Shown piece by piece: positions 24,335 through 33,241 of a DNA stretch of 64,000 bases. A program made the position numbers and the translations under genes. The DNA is taken from positions 3,893-67,892 of the forward strand of contig CAZKWE010000029.1 of NCBI GenBank assembly GCA_964556545.1, in the 5' to 3' direction. The number at the start of each line of letters is the position of its first letter. The stretch's first letter is position 1. Origin of the DNA: JALSKU01 sp964556545 (lineage in GTDB: Bacteria > Campylobacterota > Campylobacteria > Campylobacterales > JALSKU01). The notes beneath the pieces are model-generated. The model was not told where the DNA came from. It saw nothing but the letters and a program-made list of their open reading frames with translations, and ran no database searches.

Positions 24335-25357
24335 TTATCTAAACGGAGGAGAATATTGAAGTCCGCCTTTTGTCCAAAGAGCATTTAAACCTCTTTTGAT
24401 TTTAAGTGGAGTTTTAGGTCCGACATTTCTATCAAACGATTCGCCATAGTTTCCAACTTGTTTGATAACATTATACAGCCAATCTTTTTTAAGATGAAGG
24501 TTTGCAGCCATATTGCCTTCTACACCAAGCATTCTTCTAACTTCCGGATCTTTTGAGTGTGCCCTCATATCATCAACATTTTTGCTTGTTATACCTTTTT
24601 CTTCAGCACTTATCAATCCAAAAAGTGTCCATTTTACTATATTAAACCATTCATCATCACCCTGTCTTACAACCGGACCCAATGGCTCTTTTGAAATAAT
24701 CTCCGGCAAAACTACTGACTTTTCAGGATTTTTCATTTTTACTCTTAGAGCATAAAGTTGTGACTGATCAGTTGTGAGGACATCACATCTTCCGGTTTCA
24801 TAACCATTTAAAACTTGGTCATTTGTATCATAAGATACAAGTTTATATTTCATACCGTGACTTCTGAAATAATCTGCAAGATTAAGCTCCGTAGTAGTTC
24901 CTGCCTGCAAACATACAGATGCTCCGTCAAGTTCTAAAGCACTTTTTACACCAATTGACTTATGAACCATAAAACCCTGTCCGTCATAATAGTTAACTCC
25001 GGCAAAATTAAGACCTAAAGATGTATCTCTTGTCTCTGTCCAAGTTGTATTTCTTGATAGCAAATCAATCTCACCGGACTGAAGTGCGGTAAATCTTTCT
25101 TTTGCATTTAAATTAACATATTTTACTTTACTTGCATCTCCCAAAACTGCAGCTGCAACTGCTCTACAAATATCAACATCCAAACCTTTCCATTTGCCGC
25201 TGCTGTCGGCTTCAGCAAATCCCGGAAGTCCGGTATTGATACCGCATTTTAAAAACCCTTGTTTAACTGTATCTGCCAATGTTCCTGCATTTGCACTCAT
25301 AGCCAGCGTAGAAGCGGCAAGCAAAGCAGAAATAGCTACTTTTGAAACTATTTTCAT
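24335..25357 (-). CDS. aapJ: Amino-acid ABC transporter substrate-binding protein (AapJ type)
   Basis: A 340-residue periplasmic binding protein with signal peptide MKIVSKVAISALLAASTLAMSANA. Family hallmarks: VKQGFLKCGINTGLPGFAEAD, DVDICRAVAAAVLGDASKVKYV, ERFTALQSGEIDLLSRNTTWTETRD and the GYETGRCDVLTTDQSQL and KEPLGPVVRQGDDEW segments. AapJ-type proteins bind a broad range of L-amino acids. It is the first gene of the four-gene unit; an AT-rich promoter region of over 200 bases lies upstream, shared with the fusA end. Family assignment is strong; exact substrates are inferred. Confidence 0.94.
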   Translation of the reverse strand: MKIVSKVAISALLAASTLAMSANAGTLADTVKQGFLKCGINTGLPGFAEADSSGKWKGLDVDICRAVAAAVLGDASKVKYVNLNAKERFTALQSGEIDLLSRNTTWTETRDTSLGLNFAGVNYYDGQGFMVHKSIGVKSALELDGASVCLQAGTTTELNLADYFRSHGMKYKLVSYDTNDQVLNGYETGRCDVLTTDQSQLYALRVKMKNPEKSVVLPEIISKEPLGPVVRQGDDEWFNIVKWTLFGLISAEEKGITSKNVDDMRAHSKDPEVRRMLGVEGNMAANLHLKKDWLYNVIKQVGNYGESFDRNVGPKTPLKIKRGLNALWTKGGLQYSPPFR

Positions 25358-25548
25358 ATTTTCTCCTTTATATATTTCTCATCTATATTATACTAACTTA
25401 TTATTCAATATAGACTACAATTAATAAAAAATTATATATCTTATGTTTTTCGTTGAAAAATTGTTACATAAAGTGACAAGAATTTATAATGATATTAAAT
25501 ATGTTGTAGATATGTTTTTATACTTTTTAAGGGGTAATTTTTGAAAGT

Positions 25549-25582
25549 ATGGCCAAGTAAAATTGTTTTTCTACTTGGCCAT
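25549..25582 (-). terminator. Hairpin downstream of fusA
   Basis: ATGGCCAAGTA pairs perfectly with TACTTGGCCAT around a 12-base loop, ten bases past the fusA stop. The T-run (ATTTTTTAT) lies on the plus-strand side, so as an intrinsic terminator it fits plus-strand transcription better. On the minus strand it may act as a 3' end stabiliser of the long str/rpo transcript. Confidence 0.6.
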
Positions 25583-25591
25583 TTTTTATAT

Positions 25592-27670
25592 TTATCCGTT
25601 TCTTTTTTTGATTATCTCTTCGGCTACATTTTTCGGAACTTCTTCATAGTGATCAAATTCCATAGAATATGTTGCTCTGCCCTGTGTTGAACTTCTAAGA
25701 TCGGTTGAGTAACCAAACATTTCTGAAAGAGGAACAAATGCATCAACTATCTTGTTTCCGCCTCTTTCGTCCATAGCATTTATCTGGCCTCTTCTTCTGT
25801 TAAGATCGCCTATAACATCACCCATAAACTCTTCAGGTACTTCAACTTCAACTTTCATAATCGGTTCAAGAATGATAGGATTTGCTTTTCTTGCACCCTC
25901 TTTGAAACACATAGAAGCTGCCAATTTAAATGCCATCTCACTAGAGTCAACATCGTGATAGCTTCCGTCATAAAGAGTTACTTTTACATCTTCAACAGGA
26001 TATCCGGCCAAAACACCGCCTTGCATAGCCTCTTGAACACCTTTGTCAACCGCAGGAATATATTCTCTTGGAACAACACCACCCTTTATGGCATTGACAA
26101 ATTCATATCCACTGCCTTGCTCCATTGGCTCCAATTTCAAAAATACATGTCCATACTGACCTCTACCACCGCTTTGTTTGGCATACTTGTATTCTTGCTC
26201 AACAGGCGCTTTGATAGTTTCTCTATAAGCAACTTGCGGTTGTCCGACTTCCGCATCAACTTTAAATTCTCTAAGCATTCTATCTACTAAAATTTCAAGG
26301 TGCAATTCACCCATACCGCTTATGATAGTTTGTCCGCTTTCTTCATCAGTTTGAACCCTGAAACTCGGATCTTCTTGGGCCAATTTTTGTAAAGCTATAC
26401 CCATTTTCTCCTGATCGGCTTTAGTTTTTGGCTCAACCGCAACAGAGATAACAGGGTCCGGGAAATCCATTCTTTCTAAGATAACTTTATCTTTTTCATC
26501 CGCAAGAGTATCACCGGTAAGCGTATCTTTTAAACCAACAACCGCACCTATTTCGCCGGCATAGAGTTCTTTTATCTCTTCCCTTTTGTTTGAATGCATT
26601 TTAAGAAGTCTTCCGACTCTCTCTTTTTTGCCTTTTGTTGTATTATAAACATAACTGCCACTTTCCAAAACACCTCTGTAAACTCTTATAAATGTCAACT
26701 GTCCTACGAACGGATCGGTCATAATCTTAAAAGCAAGTGCGGCAAACGGGCCATCATCTGTTGATTTTACTTCTGTTTTTGTGCCATCTTCATACTCACC
26801 GTTTATATGTGCAACTTCCGTAGGAGCAGGCAAATATTCAACTACTGCATCAAGAAGAGGCTGAACACCTTTATTTTTAAATGCTGTTCCGCAGGTCATA
26901 GGAACAAGATTTAGTGATAAACATCCGGCTTTTATACCCTTTTTTATCTCTTCCGTAGTTAATTCTTCACCGCCCAAATATTTTTCCATCAATTCATCAT
27001 CAGTTTCCGAGATAGACTCTATAAGTTTTTCTCTGTATTCTTGAGCTTTTTCTTGTAAATCAGCAGGTATGTCAACTACTTCATATTTAGACCCCATAGC
27101 TGCTTCATCTTCCCAAACATAAGCTTTCATCTCAACCAAGTCAACCACACCCTTAAAATTATCTTCTGCACCTATTGGAAGTTGAATTGGAACAGGATTG
27201 GCTTTTAATCTCTCTTTTATCTGTCTTTCAACTTCGTAAAAGTTCGCACCTACTCTATCCATTTTATTAACAAATACCATTCTTGGAACTTCATATCTGT
27301 TTGCTTGTCTCCAAACCGTTTCACTTTGAGGCTGAACTCCTCCAACTGCACAAAATACGGCAACAGCACCATCTAGCACTCTCATGCTTCTTTCAACTTC
27401 TATGGTAAAATCAACGTGACCGGGAGTATCAATAATATTTATCTGATGATCTTTCCAAAAGCATGTTGTAGCAGCAGAAGTAATTGTAATTCCTCTTTCT
27501 TTTTCCTGCTCCATCCAATCCATTGTAGCAGCACCATCATGTACTTCACCAATTTTATGGCTTATACCGGTATAAAATAAAATTCTCTCTGTCGTAGTGG
27601 TTTTTCCTGCATCAATGTGAGCAGCAATTCCTATATTTCTAACTCTTTGTATGGGTGTTTTTCTTGCCAT
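25592..27670 (-). CDS. fusA: Elongation factor G
   Basis: The 692-residue translocation GTPase. G-domain motifs are AHIDAGKTTTTERILFYTG, DTPGHVDFTIEVERSMRVLDG and VNKMDRVGANF, followed by domains II to V with GMGELHLEILVDRM and GYSTDLRSSTQGRATYSMEF. Length is standard and no second copy is in the window. It follows rpsG by 15 bases at the distal end of the rpsL-rpsG-fusA unit. tuf is not beside it but lies upstream of the rplK cluster, the arrangement found in Campylobacter. Confidence 0.98.
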   Translation of the reverse strand: MARKTPIQRVRNIGIAAHIDAGKTTTTERILFYTGISHKIGEVHDGAATMDWMEQEKERGITITSAATTCFWKDHQINIIDTPGHVDFTIEVERSMRVLDGAVAVFCAVGGVQPQSETVWRQANRYEVPRMVFVNKMDRVGANFYEVERQIKERLKANPVPIQLPIGAEDNFKGVVDLVEMKAYVWEDEAAMGSKYEVVDIPADLQEKAQEYREKLIESISETDDELMEKYLGGEELTTEEIKKGIKAGCLSLNLVPMTCGTAFKNKGVQPLLDAVVEYLPAPTEVAHINGEYEDGTKTEVKSTDDGPFAALAFKIMTDPFVGQLTFIRVYRGVLESGSYVYNTTKGKKERVGRLLKMHSNKREEIKELYAGEIGAVVGLKDTLTGDTLADEKDKVILERMDFPDPVISVAVEPKTKADQEKMGIALQKLAQEDPSFRVQTDEESGQTIISGMGELHLEILVDRMLREFKVDAEVGQPQVAYRETIKAPVEQEYKYAKQSGGRGQYGHVFLKLEPMEQGSGYEFVNAIKGGVVPREYIPAVDKGVQEAMQGGVLAGYPVEDVKVTLYDGSYHDVDSSEMAFKLAASMCFKEGARKANPIILEPIMKVEVEVPEEFMGDVIGDLNRRRGQINAMDERGGNKIVDAFVPLSEMFGYSTDLRSSTQGRATYSMEFDHYEEVPKNVAEEIIKKRNG

Positions 27671-27685
27671 TGTGTATTCCTTTTA

Positions 27686-28153
27686 TTACCATGCATAATG
27701 AGCAAATGCTTTATTTGCCTCTGCCATTTTATAAGTATCTTCTTTCTTTTTATAAGCTGCGCCTCTGCTGTTAGCTGCATCAAGAAGCTCATTTGCAAGT
27801 CTGTCTTTCATAAGTCTTTCGCTTCTTCTTCTTGCATATGTTATAAGCCATCTGATTGCCAAAGATTGTTGACGTGCCGGTCTAACCTCTATAGGAACTT
27901 GATAAGTAGCACCGCCTACTCTTCTACTTTTAACTTCCATTACAGGTTTTATATTGTCTATCGCGGCATTAAAAACATCAATACCTTTTTCTTCACCTTT
28001 TTTTTCTATAGTTTCCAATGCATCATAAAAAATTTTGGTGGCAATACTTTTTTTACCGTCTTTCATAAGTGAATTGATAAATTTTGTGATTATTTTACTG
28101 TTGTATATAGGATCAGGCAGTACTTCTCTGACCTGTGCTCTTCTTCTTCTCAT
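27686..28153 (-). CDS. rpsG: 30S ribosomal protein S7
   Basis: A 155-residue S7, which nucleates the 30S head. It begins MRRRRAQVREVLPDPIYNSK and includes FINSLMKDGKKSIATKIFYDAL and YQVPIEVRPARQQSLAIRWL, all family signatures. It lies between rpsL (68-base gap) and fusA (15-base gap). In many bacteria S7 represses translation of this operon from the rpsL-rpsG spacer; that spacer here shows no structure I can define confidently. Confidence 0.97.
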   Translation of the reverse strand: MRRRRAQVREVLPDPIYNSKIITKFINSLMKDGKKSIATKIFYDALETIEKKGEEKGIDVFNAAIDNIKPVMEVKSRRVGGATYQVPIEVRPARQQSLAIRWLITYARRRSERLMKDRLANELLDAANSRGAAYKKKEDTYKMAEANKAFAHYAW

Positions 28154-28221
28154 TTATATTCCTTCAATTTAAAATTTACTCAAGTATAAGCCAATGAAAG
28201 CTTAACCTGTTTAGCTATATG

Positions 28222-28593
28222 TTATTTAGGTCTTTTCGTACCGTATTTACTTCTAGCAACTTTTCTGTTTGCAACACCCGCAGCATCAAGCGCACCTCTG
28301 ACAATGTGATACTTAACACCGGGTAAATCTTTCACTCTTCCGCCTCTTACAAGTACGATTGAGTGCTCTTGAAGGTTGTGACCTTCACCGCCAATATAAC
28401 TAATAACTTCAAATCCGCTTGTCAATCTAACTTTAGCAACTTTTCTCAAAGCTGAGTTAGGTTTTTTTGGAGTTGTAGTATAAACTCTTGTACAAACACC
28501 TCTTCTTTGAGGACATTTAACAAGTGCGGGTGATTTTGATTTTTTAATCACCTTTTTTCTCTCTCTTCTTACCAATTGATTGATGGTAGGCAC
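28222..28593 (-). CDS. rpsL: 30S ribosomal protein S12
   Basis: A 123-residue S12, part of the decoding centre. Signatures: MPTINQLVRRERKKVIKKSK, CPQRRGVCTRVYTTTPKKPNSALRKVAKVRL and GGRVKDLPGVKYHIVRGALD. The lysines corresponding to E. coli K43 and K88 are present (TPKKPNS, VKDLPGV context), the streptomycin-sensitive form. It is the first gene of the rpsL-rpsG-fusA unit and follows rpoC after 127 bases that contain a long nested hairpin. Confidence 0.97.
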   Translation of the reverse strand: MPTINQLVRRERKKVIKKSKSPALVKCPQRRGVCTRVYTTTPKKPNSALRKVAKVRLTSGFEVISYIGGEGHNLQEHSIVLVRGGRVKDLPGVKYHIVRGALDAAGVANRKVARSKYGTKRPK

Positions 28594-28637
28594 ATCTATT
28601 CCTTTTTCTAAAATTTATTTTTCGGTTTTATCCAAAA

Positions 28638-28710
28638 ATAGACGGTATTTTATCTTTTTATAGCTTTTATTTTAATTAAATTAAGCTATCATAAAGTATA
28701 TACCGTCTAT
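28638..28710 (-). promoter_or_regulatory. Nested hairpin between rpoC and rpsL
   Basis: ATAGACGGTAT (28638-28648) pairs with ATACCGTCTAT (28700-28710). Inside it ATAGCTT (28660-28666) pairs with AAGCTAT (28683-28689). The whole structure fills most of the rpoC-rpsL gap. It could be a processing site, a partial terminator or the leader controlling rpsL; the sequence alone does not decide. Confidence 0.55.
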
Positions 28711-28720
28711 CACCCTTGTT

Positions 28721-31700
28721 TTAAACAGCTTCTTTGGGATTTATTTTAAATTCTCTATCTTTATACAAACCGGTTCCAACCGGAATAGTTCTTCCCAAAA
28801 TTACATTCTCTTTCAAGTCTTCAAGATTATCAATTTTTGCTGCAATACTGGCTTCAGTTAATACTTTTGTAGTTTCCTGAAATGATGCTGATGAAATAAT
28901 TGAATCACTGCTAATAGCCGCTCTGGTAACACCAAGGAGTACAGGCTCAGCGATAGCCGGCTCTCCGCCTATCTTAATAATTCTTTCATTCTCTTCTTTG
29001 AATTTTCTTCTGCTTATCAAATCACCGACAATCAATTTTGTATTACCGCTATCAACAATTTTTACCTGTCTAAGCATTTGAGAAACAATAACTTCAATAT
29101 GCTTATCGTTAATTGCAACACCTTGAGATCTGTAAACTTGTTGAATTTCGCTGATGATATAGGTATGAAGTGCTTTTTCTCCAAGAATTCTTAGTATATC
29201 ATGACTGGAAATAACACCGTCGGTCAACTGCTCACCGGCATGAACAAATTCACCTTCGTGAACAAAAATTTGATGATTTTTATCAACCAGATATTCATAC
29301 GATTTTCCAACAGGTGTATCTATGATAATTCTTTCTTTGTTTCTAAGTGGCTTACCAAATCTGATAGTTCCGTCAACTTCAGCTATAACAGCAGCATTTT
29401 TAGGTCTTCTTGCTTCAAAAAGTTCACTGACTCTTGGAAGACCTCCTGTTATATCTTTTGATTTTGCAACAGCCTTAGGAGTTCTGCCTATGATATCTGC
29501 CTGTGCAACTTTCGTACCGTTTTGAACAAATATAGCAGTTTTCGGCTCTAACTGATATCTCAATATTTCACCTTTGTCAGTTGCTAAAACAAGTGTAGGC
29601 TTAACTCCGCTTGGAAGATATTCGTTTACTACAAGCCTGCTTTGACCTGTCAATTCATCAAACTGCTCATCAACCGTAATACCCGGTGTTATATCTTCAA
29701 AAGTTATAACACCGTTCTCTTCGGCAATTATCGGAGTTGAATAAGGATCCCATTCGGCTATGACCATTTGTTCATTGCTTGAAGGAACAACAATTTTGTC
29801 GCCTTTTGTAATTCGTGAATTATCCTCAAAATTGATTATTGAGTTTCTGGGCAAATAATATCTTATTGCTTCTCTACCTTCATTATCGGCTATAACTGCA
29901 AAAAGTCCTTTTTCAACAACCTTATGTCCTTTTTCAATATCATTGAATCTCTCCAAATAATCTCCGGTCAATCTGTAATATTTTACAATACCTGATGCTT
30001 TTGAGGTTATAGTCTGAACAACAGGCTCTCCATCTTTAACTTTAAGTTCACTGGCATACGGTATTCTGTTTGGAATATTCCATCCCTCTTTAATGACTTC
30101 AACTATACTTTCATTTTTTGCAATTTTATCTCCGTTTTTATACGGAATTAAAAATTTACCTTCAACTTTACCGCCAACACCTGCCAACTCATTAGGTTTG
30201 GCTATATCATTTTTTCTAAGAGTATATTTGATGCTCTCTTTATCATTTTTTATAATAATATTGGTCTCATCATGTATATTTACTATCTCTATAGTGCCCT
30301 CGATAGTTGATTTTATTTTTGGCTCAACGAGTAAAATTCCAGCATTTCTTCTGTTGGCAACTATAAGTTTACCTGTTTTATTTTGATATGTTTTTAAATT
30401 ATAGTATCTTATAAAACCCTCTTTTTTAGCTGTAACTTGTCTGTCTTGAGCCTCAGTTGACGCTGTTCCTCCAATATGGAAAGTTCTTAGGGTAAGTTGG
30501 GTTCCGGGTTCACCGATTGACTGGGCTGATAAAATTCCAACAGCTTCACCGGGTTTTACAAGCTTACCTTCTCCCAGATTCAAGCCGTAACATTTAGAAC
30601 ATACACCTTTTGGTGCTTTACAAGTTATAGGTGTTCTTATAACTACGGATTTGATTCCTGCTTCTTTTAAAGTATTTGCTTTTTGCTCATCTATCAAAGT
30701 TCCTTCACTAAAAAGCACTTCATTTGTAATAGAATCAATAACATCCTCAGCGAGAACTCTTCCAAGAGCTCTCTCATCAATACTTTCTATCAAATCACCG
30801 TTTGAAGTAATATCACTTATTTCGACACCCTCATGAGTTCCGCAATCTTCCATGGTAACTTTTACATTTTGTGCAACATCTATAAGCTTTCTCGTTAAAT
30901 ATCCGGCATTTGCGGTTTTTAATGCAGTATCTGCCAAACCTTTTCTTGCTCCGTGAGTAGATATAAAATATTCCAATACATTCAAACCCTCTTTGAAGTT
31001 TGATATAATAGGAGTTTCAATAATACTACCGTCAGGTTTGGCCATCAATCCCCTCATACCGGAAAGCTGTCTTATCTGTGCGGCACTACCTCTTGCACCG
31101 GAGTCGGCCATCATATAAATTGAGTTAAATCCATCTTTATCGGTTTCCACAAGCTTCATCATTTCACTAGCAAGAGTATTGTTCGTATCTGTCCAAATAT
31201 CAATAATTTTATTGTATCTCTCTTGTTCGGTCAGTAAGCCTGCTTGAAACTGTTTTTGAATTTCTATAACTTTTTTCTTTGCTTCTTTTATATATCCGGC
31301 TTTACTTTCAGGAGTTTTTATATCATCTATAGATATCGAAATTCCGGCTTTTGTAGAGTATTTAAAACCAAGTGCTTTTAACTTGTCTAAAAATTCAGCA
31401 GTTATTTCATATCCGCCTTCTTTAAATACATAATCTACCAAAATACCTATATCTTTCTTTTTTAATATTTTATTCCATAAGCTTTCAGGAACAAAATCAG
31501 GCAAAATTGATTTTATTATCAATCTACCGGCTGTTGTAAATGTTATTTTTCCGTCAACTATGGTTTTTATCTTTGCATGAGTATCCAAAAGTCCCGCTTC
31601 CATGGCTATCATAACTTCATTTATGTTGGCAAAAAGCTTGTTTTCCCCTTTAACGCCAACCTTTTCAAGCGAAATATAATAAGTACCTAAAATCATATCC

Positions 31701-33241
31701 TGCGTAGGAACCGTGACAGCTTTTCCTGAGGCAGGAAGCAAGATATTCATACTGCTAAGCATCAATATTTTACACTCTGCAATAGCTTCTTGTGAGAGCG
31801 GTACATGTACTGCCATCTGGTCACCGTCAAAATCAGCATTAAATCCGGAACAAACAAGCGGATGAAGTCTTATGGCTTTACCATCTATAAGAACGGGATG
31901 AAATGCCTGAATAGAAAGTTTATGAAGTGTAGGAGCACGGTTAAGCATAACAGGATAGTTATCAACTACCTCTTGAAGACATTCCCATACTTCATTTGTT
32001 TTTGCTTCTATCATCTTTTTGGCCTGTTTTATTGTTGTTGAATAACCTTTTTCTTCAAGCTTTGCCAAAAGATGCGGTTTAAAAAGCTCCAATGCCATAT
32101 TTTTAGGAAGTCCGCATTGATCCATTCTTAAATTCGGTCCGACAACAATAACACTTCTTCCTGAAAAGTCAACTCTTTTACCAAGAAGATTTTGTCTAAA
32201 TCTTCCCTGCTTTCCTTTGATAATTTCACTAAGTGATTTTAAAGGTCTTTTATTGGCGCCTTTTACGGCATTGGCTCTTCTTCCGTTATCGAACAAAGCA
32301 TCAACAGCTTCTTGAAGCATTCTTTTTTCATTTCTTATGATAATTTCAGGTGCATCAAGCTCCATAAGCCTTTTAAGTCTACTGTTTCTGTTTATTACTC
32401 TTCTATACAAATCATTTACATCACTGACTGCAAATTTACCGCCGTCAAGTGCAACCAATGGTCTAAGATCAGGAGGAAGCACGGGCAATACGGTTATCAT
32501 CATCCATTCAGGTTTGTTTCCACTGTTTAAAAATGCTTCCGTTACCTTAAGTCTTTTTATTATAGTTTTCTTTTTGGCTTCGGAATTTGTTGCTTCTATA
32601 TCGGCTTTTAAATTTTCCAAAAGCTCAACTAAATCCAAATTGCTTAAAAGATCCCGTATAACTTCACCGCCCATATAAGCTTCAAAACCACTATCTTCAT
32701 ATCTTTTTATAAGAGATTGATACTGCTCTTCATTTAAAACATCATATTTTGCAACAGGTTTTTTATTTTCATTATCATAATACGCATCACCCGGATTTTT
32801 AACAATATACGCCTCATAATACAGTACTCTTTCCAAATCTTTCATTTTTACACCAAGCAGCGTTCCTATTCTGCTTGGAAGAGAATTTACATACCATATA
32901 TGAGCTACGGGAGTAACAAGCTCTATGTGTCCCATTCTGCTTCTTCTTACTTTTGAACTTATAACTTCAACACCACATTTTTCACACTTGATACCTTTGT
33001 ATCTCATTTTTTTATATTTGCCGCACAAACATTCATAGTCTCTTATCGGACCAAATATTTTTGCACAAAACAGTCCGTCTCTCTCCGGTTTAAGAGTTCT
33101 GTAGTTTATGGTTTCAGGCTTTTTAACTTCGCCGTAGCTCCAAGACAATATAGTCTCGGGACTTGCTAATCTCAACTGAAACTGGTCAAAGTCTCTTGGT
33201 CTATTTTCTTCGTTTATCTCTATCTCAACCATTTTCTTCAT
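28721..33241 (-). CDS. rpoC: RNA polymerase beta' subunit
   Basis: The 1506-residue beta' subunit, of normal size. Visible landmarks: zinc-finger cysteines CLCGKYKKMRYKGIKCEKC, LASPETILSWSYGEVKKPETI, the catalytic NADFDGDQMAVH, and the second zinc site CKAPKGVCSKCYG. I choose the ATG at 33241 (MKKMVEIEINEENRPRDF), eight bases after GAGGAA; in-frame ATGs exist further up to 33274. The start lies inside the rpoB coding sequence in another frame, so rpoB and rpoC overlap by 17 bases. They are separate proteins here, in contrast to the fused gene of Helicobacter and Wolinella. Confidence 0.97.
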   Translation of the reverse strand: MKKMVEIEINEENRPRDFDQFQLRLASPETILSWSYGEVKKPETINYRTLKPERDGLFCAKIFGPIRDYECLCGKYKKMRYKGIKCEKCGVEVISSKVRRSRMGHIELVTPVAHIWYVNSLPSRIGTLLGVKMKDLERVLYYEAYIVKNPGDAYYDNENKKPVAKYDVLNEEQYQSLIKRYEDSGFEAYMGGEVIRDLLSNLDLVELLENLKADIEATNSEAKKKTIIKRLKVTEAFLNSGNKPEWMMITVLPVLPPDLRPLVALDGGKFAVSDVNDLYRRVINRNSRLKRLMELDAPEIIIRNEKRMLQEAVDALFDNGRRANAVKGANKRPLKSLSEIIKGKQGRFRQNLLGKRVDFSGRSVIVVGPNLRMDQCGLPKNMALELFKPHLLAKLEEKGYSTTIKQAKKMIEAKTNEVWECLQEVVDNYPVMLNRAPTLHKLSIQAFHPVLIDGKAIRLHPLVCSGFNADFDGDQMAVHVPLSQEAIAECKILMLSSMNILLPASGKAVTVPTQDMILGTYYISLEKVGVKGENKLFANINEVMIAMEAGLLDTHAKIKTIVDGKITFTTAGRLIIKSILPDFVPESLWNKILKKKDIGILVDYVFKEGGYEITAEFLDKLKALGFKYSTKAGISISIDDIKTPESKAGYIKEAKKKVIEIQKQFQAGLLTEQERYNKIIDIWTDTNNTLASEMMKLVETDKDGFNSIYMMADSGARGSAAQIRQLSGMRGLMAKPDGSIIETPIISNFKEGLNVLEYFISTHGARKGLADTALKTANAGYLTRKLIDVAQNVKVTMEDCGTHEGVEISDITSNGDLIESIDERALGRVLAEDVIDSITNEVLFSEGTLIDEQKANTLKEAGIKSVVIRTPITCKAPKGVCSKCYGLNLGEGKLVKPGEAVGILSAQSIGEPGTQLTLRTFHIGGTASTEAQDRQVTAKKEGFIRYYNLKTYQNKTGKLIVANRRNAGILLVEPKIKSTIEGTIEIVNIHDETNIIIKNDKESIKYTLRKNDIAKPNELAGVGGKVEGKFLIPYKNGDKIAKNESIVEVIKEGWNIPNRIPYASELKVKDGEPVVQTITSKASGIVKYYRLTGDYLERFNDIEKGHKVVEKGLFAVIADNEGREAIRYYLPRNSIINFEDNSRITKGDKIVVPSSNEQMVIAEWDPYSTPIIAEENGVITFEDITPGITVDEQFDELTGQSRLVVNEYLPSGVKPTLVLATDKGEILRYQLEPKTAIFVQNGTKVAQADIIGRTPKAVAKSKDITGGLPRVSELFEARRPKNAAVIAEVDGTIRFGKPLRNKERIIIDTPVGKSYEYLVDKNHQIFVHEGEFVHAGEQLTDGVISSHDILRILGEKALHTYIISEIQQVYRSQGVAINDKHIEVIVSQMLRQVKIVDSGNTKLIVGDLISRRKFKEENERIIKIGGEPAIAEPVLLGVTRAAISSDSIISSASFQETTKVLTEASIAAKIDNLEDLKENVILGRTIPVGTGLYKDREFKINPKEAV

